Positions 20,198 to 26,856 of a stretch of 64,000 nt of DNA are shown here, one piece after another. The translations under genes and the position numbers were made by a program. The stretch is from assembly GCA_963784995.1 (NCBI GenBank), contig CAWATZ010000004.1, forward strand, positions 930,001-994,000, in the 5' to 3' direction. Source of the DNA: CAWATZ01 sp963784995 (GTDB taxonomy: Bacteria > Planctomycetota > Planctomycetia > Gemmatales > Gemmataceae). Below the pieces are notes generated by a model. The model was not told the DNA's origin. It made no database searches and saw only the letters and a program-made list of their open reading frames with translations. The stretch's first letter is position 1; each line of letters begins with the position of its first letter.

Positions 20198-20892
20198 GGC
20201 TGGTTTTCCATCCGGTCAACTGGAGAACTATCACGGATTCTGGGAGATTGCCGGGGAACGCAGAGGAAACAATCTGTCAGCCAGCAGGCCGCCAGGGATG
20301 CCACCATGCCAACGGCGCCGGTCTGTTGGCGATGTGTACAGGAGCGACGGAGCGTGTCCCTGCTTGCCGCGTGAATGTCAAAAAACCGACATTGCCACCA
20401 CGCCACCATCACACGGTGTCCCTTACCGGCACTCCAGCAACCCAGGCCAGCACCCTGGACAGGTGTGTGGGGCAGTTCTTCCTCCGGATACTTGTACCCA
20501 AATGCTTTCTCCCCGGATTCCGTGATACTCTAGGGTTTTTTCTTCCACCAAGAAGAGGGGCACGCAGGAGGGGCCTCCTGTCACGACCGGACTTTCACCG
20601 CACGCCCAGCATCTCACGGCGTCCTTTACTGGCACTCCAGCATCCTCGGAAAGGGCGCCTGCCTGAACCGGGAACTGGCCAAGGGGCTGGGCGAAGTCCC
20701 CGTGGCATCGGAGCCTATCGTCACCCCACGTACCGCTTCGGCAACTCCGCCCCTGCCGCGACGTTTCTTCGTCCGATTCATGGTTCGCGCCTGTTATCCT
20801 GGCCTTACCCGTCTCCGATCCTGGCGCGGACTTGTTGATCCCACGCAGGGAATTCCGTGCAACCTTTCCCTCGTCAAGACACCGGTTTCATC
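20198..20892. other. Gene-free region with degenerate repeats
   Basis: No open frame here looks coding. It holds two degenerate direct copies of a ~37-base word (20407–20443 and 20610–20646, both ending GGCACTCCAGCA) and one copy of a dispersed repeat (20519–20601) that recurs at 29954–30030. It probably consists of accumulated mobile-element debris. Confidence 0.6.
20519..20601 (+). repeat. Dispersed repeat, copy 1
   Basis: About 80 bases starting CCGTGAT and containing CTTCCACCAAGAAGAGGGGC and ACCGGACTTTCACC. It matches 29954–30030 with few differences. Copy 2 interrupts a coding frame, so the sequence behaves like an inserted element. Confidence 0.75.
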
Positions 20893-20925
20893 TTGACTTT
20901 TAGTCAACGGTTGACATACAGTCAA
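20893..20925. promoter_or_regulatory. Double palindromic operator and promoter region
   Basis: Two copies of TTGAC-N5-GTCAA lie in tandem (20893–20907 and 20911–20925), 18 bases centre to centre. The first TTGACT can serve as a -35 element, with TACAGT at 20917–20922 as -10. They sit immediately upstream of a gene pair whose second member is a helix-turn-helix protein, the classic place for an autoregulatory operator. Confidence 0.6.
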
Positions 20926-20940
20926 GAATAGGAACAACCA

Positions 20941-21348
20941 ATGTGGGAAGGAGTTTTCTGCCGCGGGTAGAGCACGGATGAACGCCGCGTCCAGTGCGAA
21001 TTCTTCATCCCGATCGTGCGGAATTCGGACAAGAAGCCTCACCAGCCAGTCGCCTGGAACCTTCTGGTCAACGAAATCCGCCGCGTGTTCCCGGCCGGCC
21101 ACAGTGGTCCGGAAACCTTTTATCGCGGTGACGCCCTTGTTCCTGGTGAGTACGAGGAGAGTCCTGGGAGTCCGCCCATCAGCGACACGAGCCGACGGTC
21201 TATCCTGGCGATCCCGGAGAGCAAGGTGAACGATTTGCGTCTGCTGTTGAAGATGGCTGCCCATACCTTCGATCAGCTGGCGGTGTATCTATCCGTTGCG
21301 GGCACGGTCGAGTTTGTGACTCCCACCGACGAGGATGGGTGCCTCTGA
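20941..21348 (+). CDS. Hypothetical protein, possible toxin-like partner; in-frame TAG
   Basis: The frame begins with ATG 20941, with AGGA nine bases upstream. It is interrupted by TAG at 20968 after nine codons (WEGVFCRG), then continues without a stop to 21348: TDERRVQCEFFIPIVR, HQPVAWNLLVNEI, RRSILAIPESKVNDLRLLL, FDQLAVYLSVAGTVEFV. The part after TAG looks fully coding from its first codon, so either TAG is a recent mutation or sequencing error, or translation restarts at GTG 21016, giving 110 residues. Not related to any toxin family I can name. It precedes an HTH gene by 38 bases behind a shared operator, so a toxin–antitoxin or regulator–partner pair is an inference from layout. Confidence 0.55.
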
Positions 21349-21386
21349 ACCACAACGGATTTCCCGAAACAAGCGGAAGACGGACA

Positions 21387-21896
21387 ATGGCGAAAAAGCC
21401 TGCTGTTGTTTACCAGACGATCACTGGCCGGCGCATTCCTCTCTCCAAGCTGAGCCGGTCGGAGAAGGATTTCCTGTCCCGGGTGCAGCAAAAATACAAC
21501 GCCCGGCTGGAGTGGACGCGCTTTGCCGCCTGGTGGAACGCGGAGTTTACCAGGACCGGCCTGCACGTGAAGTCCCCGGTGTACCGGATCTGTCAGGATC
21601 TCGAAGCCCGTTTGGGGATTCACCAGGGCAGCGTGTCGCCGCCGGATTACCGTGACTTCCTGGCCGATCTGATCGATGGCCAGTTCGGGTCCCGCCAGGA
21701 ATTTTGCCAGGCGACAGGGATCGACCCAGGCCAACTCAGTCGTGTGTTCGCCGGGCGCGCGGACCTTTCGCTGAGGGCGCTGCAGAAGGTGCTAGAGGTT
21801 CTACAGGCGCAGCTCGTCATCCAGACCCAGGAGCAAGCCCGGGAGCAGACGAGCGTGGCCCGCGCTGAGGAGGCACTGGCCCTGGCCACGCATTAA
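21387..21896 (+). CDS. Helix-turn-helix DNA-binding protein
   Basis: A 169-residue protein, start ATG 21387 (MAKKPAVV), preceded by GGAAGA; the longer frame from 21339 overlaps the upstream gene. The N-terminal ~90 residues are basic and unassigned. Residues ~100–145 carry an XRE/Cro-like helix-turn-helix: DGQFGSRQEFCQATGIDPG, QLSRVFAGRADLSLRALQKV. The C-terminus is Gln/Ala-rich and probably helical. It is 38 bases from the upstream hypothetical gene and likely binds the twin TTGAC-N5-GTCAA sites at 20893–20925. Antitoxin-like or autoregulator; moderate confidence in DNA binding, low in the pairing. Confidence 0.7.
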   Translation: MAKKPAVVYQTITGRRIPLSKLSRSEKDFLSRVQQKYNARLEWTRFAAWWNAEFTRTGLHVKSPVYRICQDLEARLGIHQGSVSPPDYRDFLADLIDGQFGSRQEFCQATGIDPGQLSRVFAGRADLSLRALQKVLEVLQAQLVIQTQEQAREQTSVARAEEALALATH

Positions 21897-21902
21897 TCCC
21901 CC

Positions 21903-22482
21903 GGAAGTCAAGAGGTTGCCGCGATCCGCCTGGCTTCAGGGGATGCCCAGCAATTTGTGGGTCTGAAGGCTGAGGCGCCAGCGGGGGTTGGCGAGGCAAA
22001 ACGCCACGGCGCGGCGGGTGTTGGCAGCCAGGGAGGGGCCGTCCATCGGCTGGAGGAGGAAGAACAGGAAGTCGAGCCCGGCGTAGCGCTCGGGTTCTGC
22101 TCCCTGCTGGGGAAAGACCAGTTTCAGCTCGTTGCCGGAACGCAAAGCGAGTTCGGTCCCGGCCTTCGGACTGACGCAGATCCAGTCGATCCCTTTTGGC
22201 GGCACACAGCGTTCCGTTCGTCTCGATCGCGATCTCGAATCCAGCGGCGTGCAGTTCATCGACGAGGTCCTGGTCCATCTGGAGGAGCGGCTCACCGCCG
22301 GTACAGACCACGAACGGGGTTCCGCCGACGCCTTGCCAGGTCCCGGCCACGGCCCGTGCGAGGGCGCGGGCCGAATCGAATCGGCCGCCGCCTGGTCCGT
22401 CCGTGCCGACGAACTGGGTGTCACAAAAGCGACAGATGGCCGTGCTGCGGTCCTTCTCCCGACCAGACCAGAGGTTGCAACT
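21903..22482 (-). pseudogene. Truncated queE duplicate
   Basis: About 580 bases nearly identical to 24081–24657, covering the 3' flank and most of queE. Similarity stops at 22482, inside CNLWSGREK, so the start and the first ~29 residues (including LFYTLQGEG) are missing. The frame is also broken after IETNGTL (around 22195), where the intact gene reads LPPKGIDWI but this copy shifts. It cannot encode an active enzyme. It forms a direct repeat with intact queE and brackets the 22483–24080 segment carrying the protease gene. Confidence 0.85.
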
Positions 22483-22521
22483 GACCTTGACTTTAGCGAA
22501 CCTTTCGTTCCAGAACTGGTC

Positions 22522-22550
22522 TTGATTACTGCGGGGCTGAATTCTACAAT
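22522..22550 (+). promoter_or_regulatory. Sigma-70-type promoter before the leader
   Basis: TTGATT (22522–22527), a 17-base spacer and TACAAT (22545–22550) make a near-consensus housekeeping promoter. Predicted transcription start is near 22557, about 90 bases before the protease start codon. Confidence 0.6.
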
Positions 22551-22556
22551 TCAATT

Positions 22557-22622
22557 TTACCCCAATCTGGGGACAAGGTTCATGTGACATCGGATGCCCT
22601 GCGCAGAGGCAGGGCTTTTTTC
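22557..22622 (+). ncRNA. Structured leader or short terminated RNA
   Basis: Downstream of the promoter come a small hairpin (CCCC-N5-GGGG, 22560–22572) and then a stem GCCCT/AGGGC (22595–22599 and 22611–22615) followed by six T's, an intrinsic terminator. Transcription would stop about 25 bases before the protease ATG at 22648 unless read through. So this is either an attenuator/leader of the protease gene or a ~65-nt small RNA. Confidence 0.5.
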
Positions 22623-22647
22623 GTCTCTATGTGGGGTGTTCTGAACA

Positions 22648-23757
22648 ATGGGTCTCGCCCAGCGCGTAGCACTGTACAAGCAGCTGGAGGAGAAGCGGGA
22701 GCGGCCGCTGATCGTCTACATCACCAGTTCTCGTATTGGTGCGAGCGGCAGCATGGCTGCTGATGCCATTCCGGAACTCACCGATCAAGTGGAGAAACTT
22801 CCCCCAAATACGAAGAAGCTCGATCTGCTGGTGGTTAGCGACGGTGGCGATCCGATGGTCGCCTGGCGGTCGGTAACCCTGCTCAGAGAGCGAGTGGAGC
22901 ATCTCACGGTGCTCGTGCCCCAGGGTGCCTATAGCGCCGCGACCCTCCTCGCCTTGGGGGCCAACGAGATCATTATGCACCCGAATGGGAACCTGGGGCC
23001 TGTCGATCCCCAGATGTCCGTCCGGAAGCGCGGAGACGGCGAAGGGGAACATTTCGGCTTCGAGGACATGACGGGGTTCCTGGAGTTCGTGCGCAAGGAA
23101 GTGGGCCTGACGGATCAGGAGCATATCCGCTCGATGTTCGAGATGTTTTGCAGCCAGGTCGGACCGGTGCCCGTTGGTGTGGCTGCCCGTTCCTCGCTGC
23201 TCGCCCTGTCGATGGGCGAGAAACTGCTGCGGATGCACATGACGGGCGAGGCGAACGTCCAGCGACCACGTGTCATCGCGGAGTCGCTGAACAAGGCGTT
23301 TTACCATCATGGGTATCCGATCAGTCGCCGGGAGGCCAAGGACATTGGCCTGCCGATTGCAGACTCTCTTCCAGAGGTCGAGGGCCTCACGTGGAAGATC
23401 TGGCTCGACGTGGAGAAGGAACTGGAGATCCGCAAGCCATTCCACCCGGTCTACGTACTCATGGCGAATGCGGCAGCGGCGGAGTCCCTCCTGGCGCCCG
23501 TGCCTCAGCTGAACATCCCACCCGATGCCCCGGACGAGGTGAGGCAAGGGTTGATCGCCGAGATGATTGGGCAGGGCATCCTGGAGATCGAACCTGTCGA
23601 TTTCCAGTTTGTGTCGGCTGTCATGGAGAGTCCCCGCCTGGCGAGCCGCGACAAGTTCAAGGGCAAGATCATCGCGTGCAGGACTGCGGACCTTGATTTG
23701 CAGACGAACGTGATTGGTACAGAGACGGGATGGGAGGCCGTCGAAATACCGGAGTAG
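22648..23757 (+). CDS. SDH family Clp-fold serine proteinase
   Basis: A 369-residue protein of the SDH_sah (serine dehydrogenase proteinase) family, a Clp/crotonase-fold serine peptidase that normally acts at the membrane. The start shows ERPLIVYITSSRIGAS; then LDLLVVSDGGDPMVAW and the nucleophile motif PQGAYSAATLLALGANEI with Ser96; MHPNGNLGPVDPQ follows, as in the family. There is no obvious membrane segment, unlike archaeal SppA-like relatives. It sits behind its own promoter and attenuator-like leader, and 33 bases before a small basic protein, in the segment bracketed by the queE duplication. Substrate unknown. Confidence 0.8.
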   Translation: MGLAQRVALYKQLEEKRERPLIVYITSSRIGASGSMAADAIPELTDQVEKLPPNTKKLDLLVVSDGGDPMVAWRSVTLLRERVEHLTVLVPQGAYSAATLLALGANEIIMHPNGNLGPVDPQMSVRKRGDGEGEHFGFEDMTGFLEFVRKEVGLTDQEHIRSMFEMFCSQVGPVPVGVAARSSLLALSMGEKLLRMHMTGEANVQRPRVIAESLNKAFYHHGYPISRREAKDIGLPIADSLPEVEGLTWKIWLDVEKELEIRKPFHPVYVLMANAAAAESLLAPVPQLNIPPDAPDEVRQGLIAEMIGQGILEIEPVDFQFVSAVMESPRLASRDKFKGKIIACRTADLDLQTNVIGTETGWEAVEIPE

Positions 23758-23790
23758 AAAGGACGTATCATTACCAGGAGGAGCAGTCCC

Positions 23791-23970
23791 ATGTTCTACA
23801 AGATCGTTTCGCACGGGCCGTATCGCATCCGCCAGACCACCGCGATGGCGGTGACCACGCCGACCGTTCTCAAGGCGAGCGCCGTCGGCGTGAAGTGGGT
23901 GTTGCCGGCAAAGAAGAAGAAAGCCGTCCGCCGCAGGAAGCCACAGGCGAAGGCCACGGCTGGCGCTTAA
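23791..23970 (+). CDS. Small basic protein (59 aa)
   Basis: A short gene with a strong ribosome-binding site: AGGAGGAG (23776–23783) seven bases before ATG 23791. The product starts MFYKIVSHGPYRIRQTTAMA and ends in a Lys/Arg-rich tail (PAKKKKAVRRRKPQAKATAG). It is followed after 19 bases by an intrinsic terminator, so it closes the transcript of the protease gene. It resembles no family I know; the tail suggests nucleic-acid or acidic-surface binding. The good ribosome-binding site and terminator argue that it is real. Confidence 0.65.
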   Translation: MFYKIVSHGPYRIRQTTAMAVTTPTVLKASAVGVKWVLPAKKKKAVRRRKPQAKATAGA

Positions 23971-23989
23971 CCATCAGACACTCAACTCC

Positions 23990-24024
23990 GCGGCATCCAG
24001 ATTATCGGATGCCGCTTTCGTTTT
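23990..24024 (+). terminator. Intrinsic terminator after small basic protein
   Basis: Stem GCGGCATCC (23990–23998) pairs with GGATGCCGC (24007–24015), with an 8-base loop and TTTCGTTTT after it. Confidence 0.8.
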
Positions 24025-24080
24025 GATCCCCCCCTTCTCAACTTGCGAATCGTCACCTGCAGTTCCAGGTGTTTGACAGC

Positions 24081-24657
24081 GGAAGTCAAGAGGTTGCCGC
24101 AATCCGCCTGGCTTCAGGGGATGCCCAGCCATTTGTGGGTCTGAAGGCTGAGGCGCCAGCGGGGGTTGGCCAGGCAAAACTCCACGGCGCGGCGGGTGTT
24201 GGCAGCCAGGGATGGCCCGTCCATCGGCTGGAGGAAGAAGAACTGAAAGTCGAGCCCGGCGTAGCGCTCGGGTTCCGCTCCCTCCTGGGGAAAGACCAGT
24301 TTCAACTCGTTGCCGGAACGCAAAGCGAGTTCGGTCCCGGCCTTCGGACTGACGCAGATCCAGTCGATCCCTTTTGGCGGCAATAGCGTTCCGTTCGTCT
24401 CGATCGCGATCTCGAATCCAGCGGCGTGCAGCTCATCGACGAGATCCTGGTCCATCTGGAGGAGCGGCTCACCGCCGGTACAGACCACGAACGGGGTTCC
24501 GCCGACGCCTTGCCAGGTCCCGGCCACGGCCCGTGCGAGGGCGTGGGCCGAATCGAATCGACCGCCGCCCGGTCCGTCCGTGCCGACGAACTGGGTGTCA
24601 CAAAAGCGGCAGATGGCCGTGCTGCGGTCCTTCTCCCGACCAGACCAGAGGTTGCAT
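24081..24657. repeat. Direct repeat carrying queE (copy 2)
   Basis: Matches 21903–22482 in the same orientation with only scattered differences. The two copies are about 2.18 kb apart. Recombination between them would delete the protease and small basic protein genes. Confidence 0.85.
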
Positions 24658-24746
24658 CCGGCAAAGCGGGAAAAGACGGCGGCGCGTCCGGTGGTCCGGC
24701 CCTCCCCCTGGAGAGTGTAGAACAGTTCCTTGACCAGGAAGGGCAT
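24114..24746 (-). CDS. queE: 7-carboxy-7-deazaguanine synthase
   Basis: A 210-residue radical SAM enzyme of queuosine/7-deazaguanine biosynthesis, converting 6-carboxy-tetrahydropterin to CDG. It begins LVKELFYTLQGEGRTTGRAA as in QueE. The iron–sulphur motif is the extended CX14CX2C type, with Cys in CNLWSGREK and in CRFCDTQF, as described for Burkholderia QueE. FVVCTGGEPLLQ and IAIETNGTLLPPKGIDWICV follow in the expected places. Length matches the short QueE form. No queC, queD or queF is in the window. The 3' two-thirds is duplicated as a pseudogene at 21903–22482. Confidence 0.95.
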   Translation of the reverse strand: MPFLVKELFYTLQGEGRTTGRAAVFSRFAGCNLWSGREKDRSTAICRFCDTQFVGTDGPGGGRFDSAHALARAVAGTWQGVGGTPFVVCTGGEPLLQMDQDLVDELHAAGFEIAIETNGTLLPPKGIDWICVSPKAGTELALRSGNELKLVFPQEGAEPERYAGLDFQFFFLQPMDGPSLAANTRRAVEFCLANPRWRLSLQTHKWLGIP

Positions 24747-24823
24747 GCGGCTGAGGCCCCCTCGTTTGCGAGAGCAAGTTTATTCGCCTGCCTTCGGCAT
24801 TCCGTCTCGGGGGCCACGAGGCA

Positions 24824-25318
24824 TCAAGCCCGGTCCAGCACGCCGGTTGGGCGAACCACGTCGAGGATTTCGTCCTCCAGCAGCCGCTGACGTGCCAGCA
24901 GGGCGTCTGCAAGAACCTCGACGGCAGCCCAAGCGGTTGCCTGTCCCAGCAGGGCCTCGGCCGTGAGGAGAACGGCTCTGAATAGCGGGTCGGGATCGAC
25001 ATCTGGGTATATCGTCTGGATAAGATCCTTGGCCGCTTCGTAATCCATCACAAGGTTGTACACTAGGCGGTTCCCGCCTTGGCATCGGCGCTCAGCGACC
25101 ATGCCGGCGACGCAGGCGATCAGCCGGTTAAGCACCTGCGTGGCGGGCGGTTCGAGTTGGCCCGGCGATGCCGCCTCGATCTCGCTCTCGCCTGTCGCCC
25201 TCGTGACCCCGGCCGGCTTCCACTCGACACGCAGGGCACGCAGCCCGAGCAGAAGGGCTGCGACCGCGTGGCCGGCCTCGTGGTAGGACGTGATCCCTGG
25301 CTCACCCGTGCTGCTCAT
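24824..25318 (-). CDS. Stand-alone M41 (FtsH peptidase-like) protein
   Basis: A 164-residue protein resembling only the peptidase part of FtsH. The zinc motif HEAGH is at residues 13–17 (SYHEAGHAVAALLLG). VLNRLIACVAGMVAERRCQG follows, then NLVMDYEAAKDLI, where the Asp is a plausible third zinc ligand as in the FtsH NDLEQA motif. There is no AAA ATPase domain and no membrane helix. Start ATG 25318, the first in-frame start giving the domain at its expected position. Divergently transcribed from 25469. Either an ATP-independent peptidase or a degenerate domain; substrate unknown. Confidence 0.65.
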   Translation of the reverse strand: MSSTGEPGITSYHEAGHAVAALLLGLRALRVEWKPAGVTRATGESEIEAASPGQLEPPATQVLNRLIACVAGMVAERRCQGGNRLVYNLVMDYEAAKDLIQTIYPDVDPDPLFRAVLLTAEALLGQATAWAAVEVLADALLARQRLLEDEILDVVRPTGVLDRA

Positions 25319-25468
25319 GGCTCTGTGCCCTCTGCCTCTGTCTCCCAGGGTCCTGCCCAGCGATGATTGTAGCGGCAGCGGGGCGTAACCGCCGGCGCAA
25401 CGGCTGCTGTTCTCCTGCGCCATCGCTTCCGATAGACTACGAGAAGGCGAACAACAGGGAGACAGGAC

Positions 25469-25945
25469 ATGAAGGTGCGGGTGCAGATCGACCCGTTGGC
25501 CAAGGACAACGAGTGCTACAACAACTGCGTCGAGAAGGTCAAGCGTGACGGCGGTGCCGTGGTGGTCGGGTGGAGGATCACCTGGGCAACGACGCTCGGC
25601 AAATACCTCCGGACCAAGGATCACCATGCTGTCTGGAAAAGCCCGGAGAAGGAACTGATTGACATCTCGTCGCGGCTGGTGCTTACCAGTCGCGGGCACG
25701 AGGGAATCATGGGCGAAACAGAGATCGAGTTCGAGCCCGATCCGTCCGCCCTGTTCACTGACGGGAAGGCCCTGCCGAGCATCTACGTCCCGGATGGTCC
25801 TGACCCGCACGGGCTGCTGGCGAAAGCCTGTGATTGGGCGAACTCTGCGTCGAAGAAGCGGGCGGCGAGCGACACTTTGGGAGCGGATTACGACGACCAG
25901 CGCTCGAAGTCGTTCCTTGAGCAGCACCACAAGAAGATGAAGTAG
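25469..25945 (+). CDS. Hypothetical protein (158 aa)
   Basis: Start ATG 25469 with AGGGAGA upstream. The product begins MKVRVQIDPLAKDNECYNNC and continues with VKRDGGAVVVGWRITWATTL; it has a charged C-terminus (FLEQHHKKMK). The DGG-x-VVVGW pattern recalls small proteins in which a Trp-rich block follows a Cys pair, but I cannot name the family. Soluble, no signal peptide. Divergent from the M41-like gene; a 10-bp hairpin ends it. Codon use looks native. Confidence 0.6.
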   Translation: MKVRVQIDPLAKDNECYNNCVEKVKRDGGAVVVGWRITWATTLGKYLRTKDHHAVWKSPEKELIDISSRLVLTSRGHEGIMGETEIEFEPDPSALFTDGKALPSIYVPDGPDPHGLLAKACDWANSASKKRAASDTLGADYDDQRSKSFLEQHHKKMK

Positions 25946-25960
25946 CCCCGGCAGCCGAAT

Positions 25961-25984
25961 GCCCCCCTGCTGGTGCAGGGGGGC
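25961..25984. terminator. Hairpin after hypothetical gene
   Basis: A perfect 10-bp stem, GCCCCCCTGC with GCAGGGGGGC, around a TGGT loop, 16 bases after the stop at 25945. There is no U-tract. Confidence 0.6.
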
Positions 25985-26011
25985 TAAGCGACCACAAGGC
26001 ATTGTTGGTTG

Positions 26012-26341
26012 TCAACCTGCCAAGCATTTCGCCACCAGCAAACCCAGGATGATCAGCGGCACAAGAACAACCAGGCACCCGGAGGAACCTGGCGTACCGC
26101 AAGACTTTTTCGACGTACAAGCCGTTCGCCCTCTCTGAGCAGAGATCCGCCCCGAGAAACCCGTCGCAGCGAAAGACCTTTGCGGCGGAGGTAGCGAGCC
26201 TTGCAAATGCAGGGGCTTGCCTTGGGTCGAAAGAGTCCACGACCTTCCGCACTTGCGGCAGGACCACTCCGTTCCGATCGTTGCACTCTTTGGCAGGTGA
26301 ATCTTGCGTCCGCAAGTACACCGACCTGCAAGATGTGGCAT
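26012..26341 (-). CDS. Zinc-ribbon single-pass membrane protein
   Basis: A 109-residue frame, start ATG 26341 with GGAGAG five bases before it. The N-terminus has a CxC...CxxC ribbon (GRCTCGRKIHLP, EWSCRKCGRSWTL). The middle is basic and low in hydrophobic residues, and the end is a membrane helix (CLVVLVPLIILGLLVAKC). A zinc ribbon plus a tail anchor is a common layout of small planctomycete proteins. The middle part may be affected by a frameshift, since it lacks clear structure. Function unknown. Confidence 0.5.
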   Translation of the reverse strand: MPHLAGRCTCGRKIHLPKSATIGTEWSCRKCGRSWTLSTQGKPLHLQGSLPPPQRSFAATGFSGRISAQRGRTACTSKKSCGTPGSSGCLVVLVPLIILGLLVAKCLAG

Positions 26342-26565
26342 GGAAGCTCTCCAGAATGTGAATGGATTCAAAAGAACCGTGGATGTCTACTGCCACTCGG
26401 GCCCGTGGCATACGGCCAATCGAATACGGTCGGGGGCCCGCGAATGGCGGCCTTGCGGCGATGGTGAAAACGGCTCGTTGGACTGCGCATGGCATCCTCC
26501 CCGCGCGAGAACAGACCCTCACCACAACCGACCAAGAACAGAAAGGCCGGCGGGTACTGATCGCA

Positions 26566-26720
26566 TGACTGCCTGGTTGTTCACCAGGTGGCAGAAACTG
26601 GCCTTGACGCGGGGGCCAAGATCGGCCATAAGAAGTGAGACTACCCATAGTCTCGCTTCCGTTCCCGCGTGAAGCGATCATAGGCCGTCTTTGCGTTCGC
26701 GCGCTTGGACGGCCTTTCTT
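26566..26720 (+). ncRNA. Candidate structured RNA with terminator
   Basis: The gap 26342–26856 has no convincing gene, but 26566–26720 folds by eye into consecutive helices. There is a hairpin at ~26569–26594; then an outer stem ACGCGGG (26607–26613)/CCCGCGT (26664–26670) enclosing GGCC-N6-GGCC (26614–26627) and GAGACTA/TAGTCTC (26637–26654, loop CCCA). Finally AGGCCGTC/GACGGCCT (26682–26715) is followed by TTCTT, terminator-like. The fold resembles a three-way junction RNA. Not a tRNA, because no T-arm is present. Confidence 0.4.
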
Positions 26721-26856
26721 GTCAGCATCTTATCGGAGAAAATTCTCCGAGTCAATAGCCTTGTAGATTCTGCCGATTTTTTTCTTCAAAATCAGCGAGA
26801 GGACGAGTTGCTAGACGGCAGGTCAGGTCGATCAGACTCCGGTTGCGTTGACTCCC

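Noticed and set aside
20248..20838. 196-codon plus-strand frame in the intergenic region
   Set aside because: Crosses two degenerate repeats and the dispersed element; no homology or start signal.
20941..21896. HigBA toxin–antitoxin system
   Set aside because: The HTH gene fits an antitoxin, but the first protein shows no RelE/HigB-type motif, so only a TA-like layout is claimed.
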